A program made the position numbers and the translations under genes. A stretch of 64,000 nucleotides of DNA, from NCBI GenBank assembly GCA_023398815.1, contig JAEWRW010000059.1:62001-126000 (forward strand), in the 5' to 3' direction. Below, piece after piece: positions 32,215 to 40,570 of the stretch; the stretch's first letter is position 1; every line of letters begins with the position of its first letter. This stretch comes from Bacillota bacterium. Its GTDB lineage: Bacteria > Bacillota > Clostridia > Christensenellales > UMGS416. The notes under the pieces are model-generated. The model was not told where the DNA came from. It ran no database searches and saw nothing but the letters and a program-made list of their open reading frames with translations.

Positions 32215-33512
32215 ATCTCACGACTCCTTTCTTTGGCCTTCTGCCTAGCGGCCTCCCGCATCTCATCCGTCCAGCTTTCCGAGCGGGAACGGTCATGCCA
32301 TGTCTTCTCAACCACGCGGCCGTCAGCGAAAACGAACGTAAGCATGTTCGCTCCCGGTACCCGAATTTCGATTATCTCCTCGGCGAATATGGCCTCGTCG
32401 AACTCGTCCAGACCGAGAACTTCAACGGTAATCTGTATCAGCGTCGGCTCGGGTATCTGCTTAGAAGGGCATGACGATTTTCCTTCCTTCTGAAAAGTGG
32501 AGCATATCCAGAAATACCGTCCCTTTGAAGCCCTCCGCTGATATTTCTTGTCACACAAGCCGCAGCGGATGATTCCCGTGAACGGATATCGCTTCTGTTC
32601 CTCGCGGTCGACACGAAAAGCAAGGCGCCGCTGCTCCATGATTTCATTTGCCTTCTCATATGTCTCTGTGGCTATGATCGCCAGGTGCGTTCCCTCGGCG
32701 TAGTATTGCTTGAGTTGCCCCTTGTTCCAGACCTCTTTTTTTGTCAGATGGTCGGTAACAAACTTTTTTTGAAGCAAGGCATTCCCCGTATACTTCTCGT
32801 TCTTTATAATCTCAATAACACGCTTGCTGCACCACGTACCGCCCCGAATGGCGGATACTCCCATGTTCCGTAGCTTTTTAGCAATCCTGTCGCCGCCCAT
32901 GCCGCTTATGTAGTCCTCGAATATCATGCGGACTATGTCGGCTTTTTCTGGGTCAATCTCAATTTGACCTTTTACGACGCGGTACCCGAACATGAATCGC
33001 AGGTTGACAATTTCGCCCTTAGCAAACCGTTTCCTTATGCGCCACTTGCAGTTTTCGGATACCGACCGGCTCTCCTCCTGGGCAAAGGAGGCGAGGATAG
33101 TCAGCATAAGCTCGCCATCCCCACTCATTGAGCGGATGTTCTCGCGCTCGAAATAAACTTCCACGTTCATTTCCCGCAGCTCGCGAACCGTTTCAAGCAG
33201 GTCGACGGTGTTCCGTGCAAAGCGGGATATTGATTTCGTGAGTATGATGTCGATTCGCCCATCCCGGCAGTCCCGTAATAACCGCTGGAACTCGGCTCGG
33301 CTGTCTTTGGTGCCCGTCATGGCTTCGTCTGCATAGACTCCAGCATATTCCCAGCCCTTATGCCGCTGGATGAACGCACTGTAATGGCTGATTTGCGCCG
33401 AGAGCGAATGCAGACTCGCATCCCTCTCGCCCGATACGCGGGCATATGCCGCTACACGCTTTCTGCTGGGAAGGCTAGGAATAAGCTGTTCGATTTTTCG
33501 TATGCTTGGCAT
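32193..33512 (-). CDS. Large serine recombinase (phage integrase type) B
   Basis: 439 residues from ATG 33512 (AAGGAGTGG upstream). VAAYARVSGER with Ser27, DEAMTGTKDSRAEFQRLL, SRFARNTVDLLETVREL and FAQEESRSVSENCKWR mark the catalytic domain. Zinc ligands are CGLCDKKYQRR and CSTFQKEGKSSCPSK. It lacks the long coiled coil of the partner. It overlaps the following integrase by 22 nt. Two tandem, diverged serine recombinases recall paired systems such as ccrA/ccrB, in which both are needed. Confidence 0.93.
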   Translation of the reverse strand: MPSIRKIEQLIPSLPSRKRVAAYARVSGERDASLHSLSAQISHYSAFIQRHKGWEYAGVYADEAMTGTKDSRAEFQRLLRDCRDGRIDIILTKSISRFARNTVDLLETVRELREMNVEVYFERENIRSMSGDGELMLTILASFAQEESRSVSENCKWRIRKRFAKGEIVNLRFMFGYRVVKGQIEIDPEKADIVRMIFEDYISGMGGDRIAKKLRNMGVSAIRGGTWCSKRVIEIIKNEKYTGNALLQKKFVTDHLTKKEVWNKGQLKQYYAEGTHLAIIATETYEKANEIMEQRRLAFRVDREEQKRYPFTGIIRCGLCDKKYQRRASKGRYFWICSTFQKEGKSSCPSKQIPEPTLIQITVEVLGLDEFDEAIFAEEIIEIRVPGANMLTFVFADGRVVEKTWHDRSRSESWTDEMREAARQKAKERSREIWEKQEQ

Positions 33513-33539
33513 GTAACCACTCCTTGTCAGCATACATAA

Positions 33540-33551
33540 ATCACTCTAAAG
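33540..33551. promoter_or_regulatory. Shared 12-mer ATCACTCTAAAG upstream of integrase B
   Basis: The same 12-mer occurs at 53906-53917, upstream of another leftward phage gene. CACTCTAAAGTG here is a near-palindrome. It is a possible phage repressor or activator site. Confidence 0.35.
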
Positions 33552-33561
33552 TGCTGTAAAG

Positions 33562-33732
33562 TCAAGGTTTATCAGGCTTCAGGCTTCCTAATAGCGGGGA
33601 ATATTTCGCCTTCATGATCGCCTCGATTTTAGCCAGTTCTGAGAGGGATATGAGGCCGGAACGGAGCATGACGCGAGCGATGGAAACTGTCGCTTGATAG
33701 AGCTTTTCCCGCTTGAACTGCTCATTCGTCAT
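33562..33732 (-). CDS. SHOCT-like small protein
   Basis: 56 residues (begins MTNEQFKREKLYQATVSIAR; ends SLKPDKP). Helical, with SLSELAKIEAIMKAKYSPLL resembling the SHOCT domain (short C-terminal helical pair) found in many phage-borne small proteins beside serine integrases. ATG 33732 overlaps the stop of the upstream HTH/zinc gene (ATGA), which indicates coupling. Function unknown. Confidence 0.75.
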   Translation of the reverse strand: MTNEQFKREKLYQATVSIARVMLRSGLISLSELAKIEAIMKAKYSPLLGSLKPDKP

Positions 33733-34148
33733 GTCGCGGCATCCGCTTTCTTCGCGCCAAAGCGGGCGGCTATATAGCAGGAGTGGCAGCAGTATTTTCG
33801 GCCTTTGTTGCCGTAGCTTTCAAACACCGTACCGCAGCGGGCGCATACGAGATGGTAGACGGCTTTACGGTTGACCATTTCAGGATGTGTGTTCCACCAC
33901 GTCACCCGGCATGTGTCCGAGCAAAATACCCGTTTCTTTTGTCTTGGCAGCTGGTCAATCGGTACCATGCAGTTTTTGCACACCGCTCCGTCCAGTTTGG
34001 CAAACTTGGTGCCAACGCCGCCGAGATTGTTTCTCTTGCAATAAGACTTCACTGTGTTCTCCGACAGGCCGAGTCTTTGCGCTATCTTGGAGTAACCGAT
34101 GCCTTCATGCCGCATCCGGCTGATCTGCTCCTTCTGTCTCACATTCAT
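33729..34148 (-). CDS. Helix-turn-helix and zinc-finger phage protein
   Basis: 139 residues from ATG 34148 (GGAGG 8 nt upstream; ATG 34163 precedes that site). N-terminal sigma-70-region-4/HTH-like segment (IGYSKIAQRLGLSENTVKSY). C-terminal part with paired CxxC motifs (CKNCM, CSDTC, CARCG, CCHSCY) that should bind two zinc ions. Proteins of this type recur next to serine integrases in Clostridia prophages and may regulate lysogeny. The first conserved YPHxP short frame (34178-34221) lies just upstream. Confidence 0.8.
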   Translation of the reverse strand: MNVRQKEQISRMRHEGIGYSKIAQRLGLSENTVKSYCKRNNLGGVGTKFAKLDGAVCKNCMVPIDQLPRQKKRVFCSDTCRVTWWNTHPEMVNRKAVYHLVCARCGTVFESYGNKGRKYCCHSCYIAARFGAKKADAAT

Positions 34149-34177
34149 GCCTGTGACCTCCATGGTATTTGCCTTCT

Positions 34178-34221
34178 ATGAACAGCCACGGCAGGAGCGG
34201 AATGTGAGGATATACGGACAA
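34178..34221 (-). other. Conserved short reading-frame element, copy 1 (YPHxPxxPWLFIEG)
   Basis: On the minus strand, bases 34212 down encode YPHIPLLPWLFIEG. The frame runs on to a stop at 34105, overlapping the next gene out of frame. A second copy at 62613-62654 encodes YPHMPPFPWLFIEG, and most base differences between the copies fall in third codon positions. No clear start codon is seen here (TTG 34221 or an upstream GTG only). Confidence 0.5.
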
Positions 34222-34265
34222 AAAAAGGCCCACGGGAGCGGGAGTGGTTACCGCAGCCGTGAGCC
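34220..34265 (-). terminator. Terminator after the amidase gene
   Basis: Stem GGCTCACGG/CCGTGGGCC (one G-U pair, minus strand) followed by T7. It ends the late lysis operon. Confidence 0.75.
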
Positions 34266-34281
34266 CTATTTGAATGCAGGG

Positions 34282-34980
34282 TCAGTCGTACTTGATGGTA
34301 CCGTCAAACCCCGCAGCCTTGACCTTGGCGAGCATCGTCTCGGCGTTGATCTTTGAGGAATATGCGCCGACTTGTACGCGGTAAAGCTTGGTCGGTTCCT
34401 CCGGCTTAGGAGTTTCATCGGCTTCAAGCAGCTTCTTGACCTCCGCCCGGAACGTGTCCATCGACTTTCCATGCTTCGGGAACCAATGCATGACGTCAGC
34501 GTGGTTGCTGGCGATGCCCAGTTTGTGCCCCTCGCTGTGGCAGATGATGTTCTTTTCCGTCAGCCCGTATTGCTTGCAGAGAACGGCGCAGAGCTCCACG
34601 GCTTCCTTGTAAACGGCGCTGAAATACGCCGCGTCGGCCAGGTTGTCTTCGCAGATCTCAAAGCCAATGTGCGTATCGTTCGCCTTACCCCCGGCATGCC
34701 ATCCGCGCCAGTTCCACGGCAGCGTCTGGTAGGTGGCGATTGTACCGTCGGTCAGCTTCCCGATGAACCCGTGCACACAGACGTCACGGTCGCCAGGCTT
34801 ATCCTGGTTCCAATTGTTGTTGTACTGGTTTTTACCTAGCAGCCCATCGTCGGGACCGACATAGCGCTTCAGCCATGGGTTGTTCGCCCCGGTCGAGTGG
34901 ACCATGATTCCCTTTGGCGTAATGGTTTTGCCTGCCTTATAACAGGCATTGTTTGTGAAAATCAACTTGTGCAGGTTCAT
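34282..34980 (-). CDS. N-acetylmuramoyl-L-alanine amidase endolysin with C-terminal SPOR-like domain
   Basis: 232 residues. Amidase_2 (type II) fold: GIMVHSTGANNP (zinc His), NWRGWHAGGKANDTHIGFEI, and ICHSEGHKLGIASNHADVMHW (second zinc His and catalytic region). A short linker with EEP repeats leads to a SPOR-like wall-binding domain (LYRVQVGAYSSKINAETML). It cuts peptidoglycan cross-peptides from MurNAc at lysis, after holin action. The start overlaps the holin stop by 4 nt. Confidence 0.93.
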   Translation of the reverse strand: MNLHKLIFTNNACYKAGKTITPKGIMVHSTGANNPWLKRYVGPDDGLLGKNQYNNNWNQDKPGDRDVCVHGFIGKLTDGTIATYQTLPWNWRGWHAGGKANDTHIGFEICEDNLADAAYFSAVYKEAVELCAVLCKQYGLTEKNIICHSEGHKLGIASNHADVMHWFPKHGKSMDTFRAEVKKLLEADETPKPEEPTKLYRVQVGAYSSKINAETMLAKVKAAGFDGTIKYD

Positions 34981-35387
34981 TTCAATTCCTCCTTACCGTC
35001 TTGCAGTTGCTGGAGCACCGCCTTGAGCTTTTCGGGTACCGGCAGGCCAATGACCGCCGCGTTCTCGATGATCGAGATGCCCTCATTGCTCAGGTAAAAG
35101 AAAATGACAGCCGTCCGAAGGATGCTGCCATTGCCGATGATCTGACTGTCGATGATCTGCCCGACGCCGACCAGCGCGAAGATGAGCACCTTTTTGAAAA
35201 TGCCTTTCGCACCGACTTCGCTGGACAGCTTCTTGTTGATGACGGCGCACATCACACCAGTCAGATAATCGGTCACCACAAACGCAATGAGTGCGTAAAT
35301 CAAACCGTCCATCCCTCCCAAGTACCAGCCGAGGAAACCCCCGACCGCCGTGAATCCCGCCTGAATTCCATTCCAGATAGCCTTCAT
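34977..35387 (-). CDS. Phage holin (holin family 4 / toxin-secretion type)
   Basis: 136 residues with several hydrophobic segments (FTAVGGFLGWYLGGMDGLIYALIAF starts here, split as FTAVGGFLGWYLGG and LIYALIAFVVTDYLTGVM) and the diagnostic DYLTGVMCAVINKKLSSEVG. Late in the sequence is NEGISIIENAAVIGLPVP, conserved in this holin family. It forms membrane holes that let the amidase reach the wall. ATG 35387 has GGAGGAGAAAGGC upstream. Confidence 0.9.
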   Translation of the reverse strand: MKAIWNGIQAGFTAVGGFLGWYLGGMDGLIYALIAFVVTDYLTGVMCAVINKKLSSEVGAKGIFKKVLIFALVGVGQIIDSQIIGNGSILRTAVIFFYLSNEGISIIENAAVIGLPVPEKLKAVLQQLQDGKEELK

Positions 35388-35424
35388 GCCTTTCTCCTCC
35401 GTTTGAAAGTCTGTATATATGAAA

Positions 35425-35449
35425 AGCGCCTCCGCAATACGGAGACGCT
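35425..35449 (-). terminator. Hairpin between the tail-fibre gene and the holin gene
   Basis: Minus-strand stem AGCGTCTCCG/CGGAGGCGCT (one mismatch) with a 5-nt loop, followed by TTTTC. It is a likely partial terminator that lowers read-through into the lysis genes. Confidence 0.65.
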
Positions 35450-35464
35450 GTGTTCTTGTGCCCC

Positions 35465-38149
35465 TTACAGGGCAAGGATCAAGTCCTGGATTTCCTGCAT
35501 AACCGCAGCCCGTGGGCGGCCTGTACCAAGGGGAAACCAGTTCACCTCCGGCACATCAAAGACCGTCACCAGATCGAACTGGTTGATAAAGCTGACGACG
35601 GCCTCTAGCGCTGCACGGATTTCGAATATATGGTATGGCCAGTTTTTGACGCCCGTCTTCCCGGCGACTACAGCTTCGCCCCAGCTGACCGTTGACAGCC
35701 CATAGTAGTTCCGCACGGTGTTGACCGCGTCCCGGATCGCCCGGATGTGATCGGCCTTCACGGTCGTTTCGTTTGCGACAATGGTCTCAAAGGGCGATGG
35801 CAGGACGGTAAAGGTGCGGCTCACCTCCGGGCTTGCCGCTTCGATGCCGTTATCCAGGCAGTGGAACGCGACTGATATGCTTCCCGCCGAAAGCGGAGCT
35901 GCCTTGAAAACCGTCTTCACACCGTTTCCCAAATATCCGCTCTGGGAGAACAATGTCGGATTGTTCACGCTGTCCTGCCAGTCAGCCGCACCGATTTTCA
36001 CGCAGACCTTCTGCGTCTGGCCGTCCGGCTCTGCATTTGCCGTGATCAGGAATCGTGGTGTCGGATTGTATGTGGCGCTGCCGGCTTTCGGTGCCGTGAC
36101 CGTCGGCGCAACAGGCGGGCTATTTTTCTTGACTGTATTACTGACCACATAGGCCGATACCGCACCAAGCGTATCGGTTACGCTGATCCGGTACCGTGTA
36201 AACGTCCCCGCTACAGTAGATGCCGTGGCAGAGTAGGAACCGGACGTTGCTGAACTTGTAACGGTGACCAACGTTTCATAGGCTGACCACGTACTCCCGT
36301 CCACTGAGGTGCACTGCTGAAGGACATATTGTTTGATGGCGCTGGTGCCCGCAGCTGCGCCGCTCCATGTGAGCGTAATGGTATTGACTTCGTAGATCGC
36401 GGGCGAAGCCGCAAAGGACGTAGGCGCGGTCGGCAGCGTGTTCTTGCGCACACTGTTTGTGGATACTTTCCATTCCGAATAGTAACTGGAACCCGCCGTA
36501 CCCCGTGTCCGTATCTGAAAACGACGGTAATACCCGCGCGTCGAGGGCGGACTGACGCTCACGCTGCCGCTGGTCGCCGTCGACGTCACGGTCGTTAAGG
36601 CAGTCCAGTTGCCCCAAGTGGCGTTATCACTCGACTCGCTGTACTGAATCTCGTAAGACGAGATCGTATTGCCCGCGCCGTTGCTGGCGCCGCTCCACGA
36701 CAGCATAACATTGTCTTCTGCCAGGGTCGCACTGACGGAGCATGTAGTCGGTGCGCCGCAGTCGGTGATGGCTGCGTAGATGCTGTTGCTTTCCTTGTAG
36801 GCTGCAGATACAGCGCCCAGCGTATCGGTCACCTTGATCCGATACTTCGTGTAGGTACCCGCCACAGTCGTCGGCGTGACCACCTTGCTGCCACTGGTGG
36901 AGGAACTCGTCACGGTGGCCAAAGCCGCCCAAGAAGTCCAAGCGGTGCCGTCAGTCGAGGTGCAGTGCTCAATGCCGTACTGCTGGATGGCGCTGGTGCC
37001 CGCCGCCGTACCGCTCCAGGAAAGCGTAACATCTTCGTTGTTGTAAGTAGCGGGGCTAGCGGTGAAGGTAGAAGGCGCGGCAGGTAGTGTATTCTTGCGA
37101 ACGGAGTTGGTGGATACCTTCCATACCGAATAATACGAACTGCCCAGAGCGCTTATGGTCCGCACCTGAAAGCGGCGGTAATATCCCCTCGTGGTCGGCG
37201 GCGAAACCGAAAGGCTACCACTGGTGGCTGTCGTAGTAACGGTAGTCAGCGCCGTCCAGCTGCCCCACGTGGCGTTATCGCTGGAGTCGCTGTATTGGAT
37301 TTCATAGGAGGCGATGGTATGTCCTGCTCCGTTGGACGCGCCGCTCCATGACAGGGTGACTGAGCCCTCCGCAAGTGTTGCGCTGACTGAACAAGCAGTC
37401 GGTGCACCGGGAAGCGTAGCCTTCCGAACAGAGTTGGTGGATACCTTCCAGTCTGAATAATAGGAACTGCCCGCAGCACCTCGGGTGCGTACCTGGAACC
37501 GGCGGTAATACCCTCGTGTGGCAGACGATGCTACCGAAGCGCTACCGCTGGAAGCCGTCGTGGTCACCGTGGTTAATGCCGTCCAACTACCCCAGGTGGA
37601 GTTGTCACTGGATTCGCTGTACTGAATCTCGTAGGACGAAATGGCGTTGTTGGTGCCGCTCGTCGCGCCGCTCCAAGAGAGTGTCACGTTGCCTTCTGAA
37701 ACTGTGCTGTTAACCGAGCAGGCCGTCGGCGCACCGCAGTCGGTATATGCTGTATAGGTGACGATCACATAGAGGGAGGAAGCGCTCTTGATATACCCCT
37801 TGGATGTGCTGTTTGTCGCCGTTGCGCCACACAGGTTGATTGTCCATGATGCGGTATTGCTGTAGCCGGAAGTCAGAACAACACTTCCGCTGCCGCTGGC
37901 TCCGGTGATTGAGTAAGTGTTGCTTCCGGCCTTGTGCGTGGTCGACGCAGAGAACCCTTCCCCAGCGGAACTGTTGTTCCAGGCGTAATAAAGCCGGACT
38001 TCGGAAATAACGCCGGTGATGCCGAGCGCCGGGAACGTGATGTCCGCATCCTGGTTGGTGCCGCCAGAACTGTAGCCGATCGTCATATATCCGGTCGTCG
38101 GGGTTCTGCTGTTCGTTAAGCTTGAATAGTTGATGGTTTTGGTCGCCAT
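35465..38149 (-). CDS. Phage tail/receptor protein with five fibronectin-type-III repeats
   Basis: 894 residues from ATG 38149 (GAGGTGACC upstream). The N-terminal about 135 residues are beta-rich. Five FN3-like domains follow in two subtypes with order A-A-B-A-B. Type A has TLSWSGASNGAG, YEIQYSESSDN and GYYRRFQVRT. Type B has TSAIQQYG and the DTLGAVSA ending. A further Ig/FN3-like domain and a C-terminal domain (KADHIRAIRDAVNTVRNYYG) close it. It is likely a tail-tip or adhesion fibre. The near-identical repeats at DNA level make copy-number change by recombination easy. Confidence 0.8.
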   Translation of the reverse strand: MATKTINYSSLTNSRTPTTGYMTIGYSSGGTNQDADITFPALGITGVISEVRLYYAWNNSSAGEGFSASTTHKAGSNTYSITGASGSGSVVLTSGYSNTASWTINLCGATATNSTSKGYIKSASSLYVIVTYTAYTDCGAPTACSVNSTVSEGNVTLSWSGATSGTNNAISSYEIQYSESSDNSTWGSWTALTTVTTTASSGSASVASSATRGYYRRFQVRTRGAAGSSYYSDWKVSTNSVRKATLPGAPTACSVSATLAEGSVTLSWSGASNGAGHTIASYEIQYSDSSDNATWGSWTALTTVTTTATSGSLSVSPPTTRGYYRRFQVRTISALGSSYYSVWKVSTNSVRKNTLPAAPSTFTASPATYNNEDVTLSWSGTAAGTSAIQQYGIEHCTSTDGTAWTSWAALATVTSSSTSGSKVVTPTTVAGTYTKYRIKVTDTLGAVSAAYKESNSIYAAITDCGAPTTCSVSATLAEDNVMLSWSGASNGAGNTISSYEIQYSESSDNATWGNWTALTTVTSTATSGSVSVSPPSTRGYYRRFQIRTRGTAGSSYYSEWKVSTNSVRKNTLPTAPTSFAASPAIYEVNTITLTWSGAAAGTSAIKQYVLQQCTSVDGSTWSAYETLVTVTSSATSGSYSATASTVAGTFTRYRISVTDTLGAVSAYVVSNTVKKNSPPVAPTVTAPKAGSATYNPTPRFLITANAEPDGQTQKVCVKIGAADWQDSVNNPTLFSQSGYLGNGVKTVFKAAPLSAGSISVAFHCLDNGIEAASPEVSRTFTVLPSPFETIVANETTVKADHIRAIRDAVNTVRNYYGLSTVSWGEAVVAGKTGVKNWPYHIFEIRAALEAVVSFINQFDLVTVFDVPEVNWFPLGTGRPRAAVMQEIQDLILAL

Positions 38150-38160
38150 GAAAGGTCACC

Positions 38161-38664
38161 TCACTCGTAGACGGCGCTGATCAGCGAATTGACCAGCCCG
38201 CACAGTGCGGTGTTCAACCGGGTATCCGTAATACTGCCCGCTGTGATGGCGACAGTGCCTTTGGCCACGGCAATGTCAGCGATACCCAGTTCATACACAT
38301 CGTTGCTCCGCGTCAATGCTGGCGCGACGGGAGAGGCGCCGGCCACTCCTGTCAGCACCGCCAACTTGATCTCCCGGTTGACCGCGCTCCAGCGGACAAC
38401 GATGCGGTCGACGCGGGGATTCACACCGTTGGCGGTGGCCAGTTCCAGTTCCAACGTGTCGGTGTTCTCGTATGCATAGCCGTTGATCCACGCGCTTCCG
38501 GCCAGCGCAGCCACCTTCATACCGGAGGACGCGGTGACCTGCAGGTTCGTGGCTGCAGCGTAGAAGATGCCGTTTGTGACCAACCGGCCGAAGTAGTCGG
38601 CGAAGTCCGAGGCGCTGTAGACGCGGTCGCCTCCGGAACTGTTGAAAAAACCAGACTTCTCCAT
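38161..38664 (-). CDS. Phage baseplate/tail-tip structural protein
   Basis: 167 residues. Starts MEKSGFFNSSGGDRVYSASD, a sequence typical of small structural proteins encoded between the Gp37-like protein and the fibre in Firmicutes siphophages. GYAYENTDTLELELA and NPRVDRIVVRWS are beta-rich. It is probably an upper-baseplate or spike component. Stop and start leave only a 1-11 bp gap to its neighbours. Confidence 0.75.
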   Translation of the reverse strand: MEKSGFFNSSGGDRVYSASDFADYFGRLVTNGIFYAAATNLQVTASSGMKVAALAGSAWINGYAYENTDTLELELATANGVNPRVDRIVVRWSAVNREIKLAVLTGVAGASPVAPALTRSNDVYELGIADIAVAKGTVAITAGSITDTRLNTALCGLVNSLISAVYE

Positions 38665-39711
38665 TCAGAATCCTCCTTTGAGCATTTGCATGAACGACAG
38701 GACGCCTCTTCCGAACACGATGTTCAGGCTCTGCCCGCCAGTGTCGTAGCTCTCTTCAATCTCAGTAATCCGGGCGGTCAGTGTCACGCCCCACTTCTTC
38801 GAGATAACCTGCACGATATGCCCGAGGTCGAAATCCATTTTGTACTGCAGGTTGCCGTGGGGATTGACGGCCGCGTCGAAGGATTGAATCATCGCCAGTT
38901 CCGACAGCTTGCTCTGCCCTCGAAAGGTCAGTGCGGCGGCATAGCCGCTGCCGAAGTCCTCCTGCCGTAGGTCTTTGGCGTCCACGAATACCTCGCGGCG
39001 CTCCTCTCCGGAATCCCCAATGATGCTGACAAAGGTCCGATCAACGCCTTCGCCCTCGCCGCCGACAAGGGCGGTGTTAGCGGTACCGGTGTTGTTTTGC
39101 GTGTAGGTCTGTTCGGTCAGGTTCTCATACTCGCGGGAGAACACTGCCTGCGAGACGGCGCCTTCGTACAGTGTGACCGTGAAGTTCTTTGCGATTGGAC
39201 TGAACACAGTCTTGATCCCGACATCCGCTGTATCGCACAGCCCCGTCACGGCTTCCATAAGGTTCTTGTAGGAAATTTGTGTGTTAACCGAAACAATGGA
39301 CGATCCAGTAGAGCAGGAGACGAAGCCGATTCTCCGGTTCGTATCGCTGGGATTGATGAGATGTTGGTTCAACAGTGTCTGGACACAGGTGGACAGGCCG
39401 CCGTTCAGGGTTTCCGTGGCCCAGATGATGCGCCGGGCGAGAATGCTGGTGGCGAAGCGTCCGCTGACCGTGATGATTTCCCGTTCTGTCTGCGACAATT
39501 CCAGATGTTCGATGATTCCTGCTTCCTCGTCGTTGTTCTTCCAGAGGAAGTTGCCAAGCTGTAGCAGCGATGTGTTTTCCGGTGTGGCAATGGCTTTCAG
39601 TTCAAACGCGCCGCAAGCGGAGTACCGCCGTGTCCAGCGCAGATATTCGAAGGACTCCATGATGCCAGCCAGATTACGGGCGTGGTCGAATACATACAGT
39701 TCCATGGTCAC
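38665..39711 (-). CDS. Gp37-like siphovirus tail component (tail-associated protein)
   Basis: 348 residues. Starts with ELYVFDHARNLAGIMESFEY and contains QLGNFLWKNNDEEAGIIEHL and SGRFATSILARRIIW, the pattern of ReqiPepy6 Gp37-like proteins, which occupy the tail-hub (Tal/gp27-like) position after the distal tail protein. The start overlaps the Dit-like gene's stop by 4 nt. Confidence 0.85.
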   Translation of the reverse strand: MTMELYVFDHARNLAGIMESFEYLRWTRRYSACGAFELKAIATPENTSLLQLGNFLWKNNDEEAGIIEHLELSQTEREIITVSGRFATSILARRIIWATETLNGGLSTCVQTLLNQHLINPSDTNRRIGFVSCSTGSSIVSVNTQISYKNLMEAVTGLCDTADVGIKTVFSPIAKNFTVTLYEGAVSQAVFSREYENLTEQTYTQNNTGTANTALVGGEGEGVDRTFVSIIGDSGEERREVFVDAKDLRQEDFGSGYAAALTFRGQSKLSELAMIQSFDAAVNPHGNLQYKMDFDLGHIVQVISKKWGVTLTARITEIEESYDTGGQSLNIVFGRGVLSFMQMLKGGF

Positions 39712-40559
39712 ACCCCCAGGAACTGTGGACGGTAGAAGATGCTGACTTCCAGCAAGTCCATATTCGCTGCCGCACTGTAGCGTAGCGTATTTCTCCCGGC
39801 GGCAAGCTGCATGAACGTGGAGCTGGTGTCCAGCAGCGAGAAAGCGTTGCTTTCGGTCTGGCCGATGATGCTGACAACACGCTTTCCAGCGAAGTGGGTA
39901 AAGACACGCAGTTCCTCGCCGCTACCCATGGTCGTGTTCAGCCGGACATACTCCCCGGTGTCCACGTCCATAAGCTCGGGATTGGTGACCGAACCCAGCG
40001 CCTTGAACACGACCTGGCACCCGCAGGGAACGTCGCCGATGTTGTCCACCTTAATGATCTGGCTGGGCTGGCGGGAACCGAACTCCATGCCGCTTTCGGG
40101 AATCTCCAGCTCAAAGTGGAACAGCGGCGTCCACATGGCCAGTTCCTCGCGTACCTCCTCCAACGCTTCGAAGAACGGGGACGGGCAGAGCAGACTGACA
40201 AAGAAGTTCGGTGCGCGCTCGCGGGAGGAGGCGGCAAAACCCGCTTCCTCCACCACGCAGGAAATCTGGCGGTCGCGCACGAACAGCTTACCCTGCCGTT
40301 TGGGCGTGAAGACACGTAGAAACTGCTTGCGGCGTTCGTATGCTTCATCAACGGTATTTGCCAGAACGGAGCCTTCCAGCGTGATGTTGCGCATGTCCAG
40401 CGTGGAGGATATGAAAAAGGCACCATCCTGTTCAGGTGCTTTGAAGGTGTTGATGGTCTGTTTGGCAGCGCCTGTGCCGTCCATCTTGGTCAGGAAGAAC
40501 GGACGCGCTTGTTTGAGCGTAATCCGCTCGCCAGCCGTGTTGATGTAGGTCAGTTCCAT
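39708..40559 (-). CDS. Distal tail (Dit-like) protein
   Basis: 283 residues. Begins MELTYINTAGERITLKQARP, with GSVLANTVDEAYERRKQFLR and KQGKLFVRDRQISC, matching siphovirus tail family proteins (distal tail, Dit). The C-terminal half is beta-sandwich-like. It joins the tail tube to the tip and lies directly after the tape measure gene, the canonical position. Confidence 0.88.
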   Translation of the reverse strand: MELTYINTAGERITLKQARPFFLTKMDGTGAAKQTINTFKAPEQDGAFFISSTLDMRNITLEGSVLANTVDEAYERRKQFLRVFTPKRQGKLFVRDRQISCVVEEAGFAASSRERAPNFFVSLLCPSPFFEALEEVREELAMWTPLFHFELEIPESGMEFGSRQPSQIIKVDNIGDVPCGCQVVFKALGSVTNPELMDVDTGEYVRLNTTMGSGEELRVFTHFAGKRVVSIIGQTESNAFSLLDTSSTFMQLAAGRNTLRYSAAANMDLLEVSIFYRPQFLGV

Positions 40560-40570
40560 ATTCTCCTCCG

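Noticed and set aside
34178..34212. Plus-strand peptide MNSHGxxGM encoded by the same 35-bp repeat
   Set aside because: It fits some third-position changes too, but the minus-strand frame is longer, keeps similarity beyond the 35 bp (FIEG) and lies in the direction of phage transcription.
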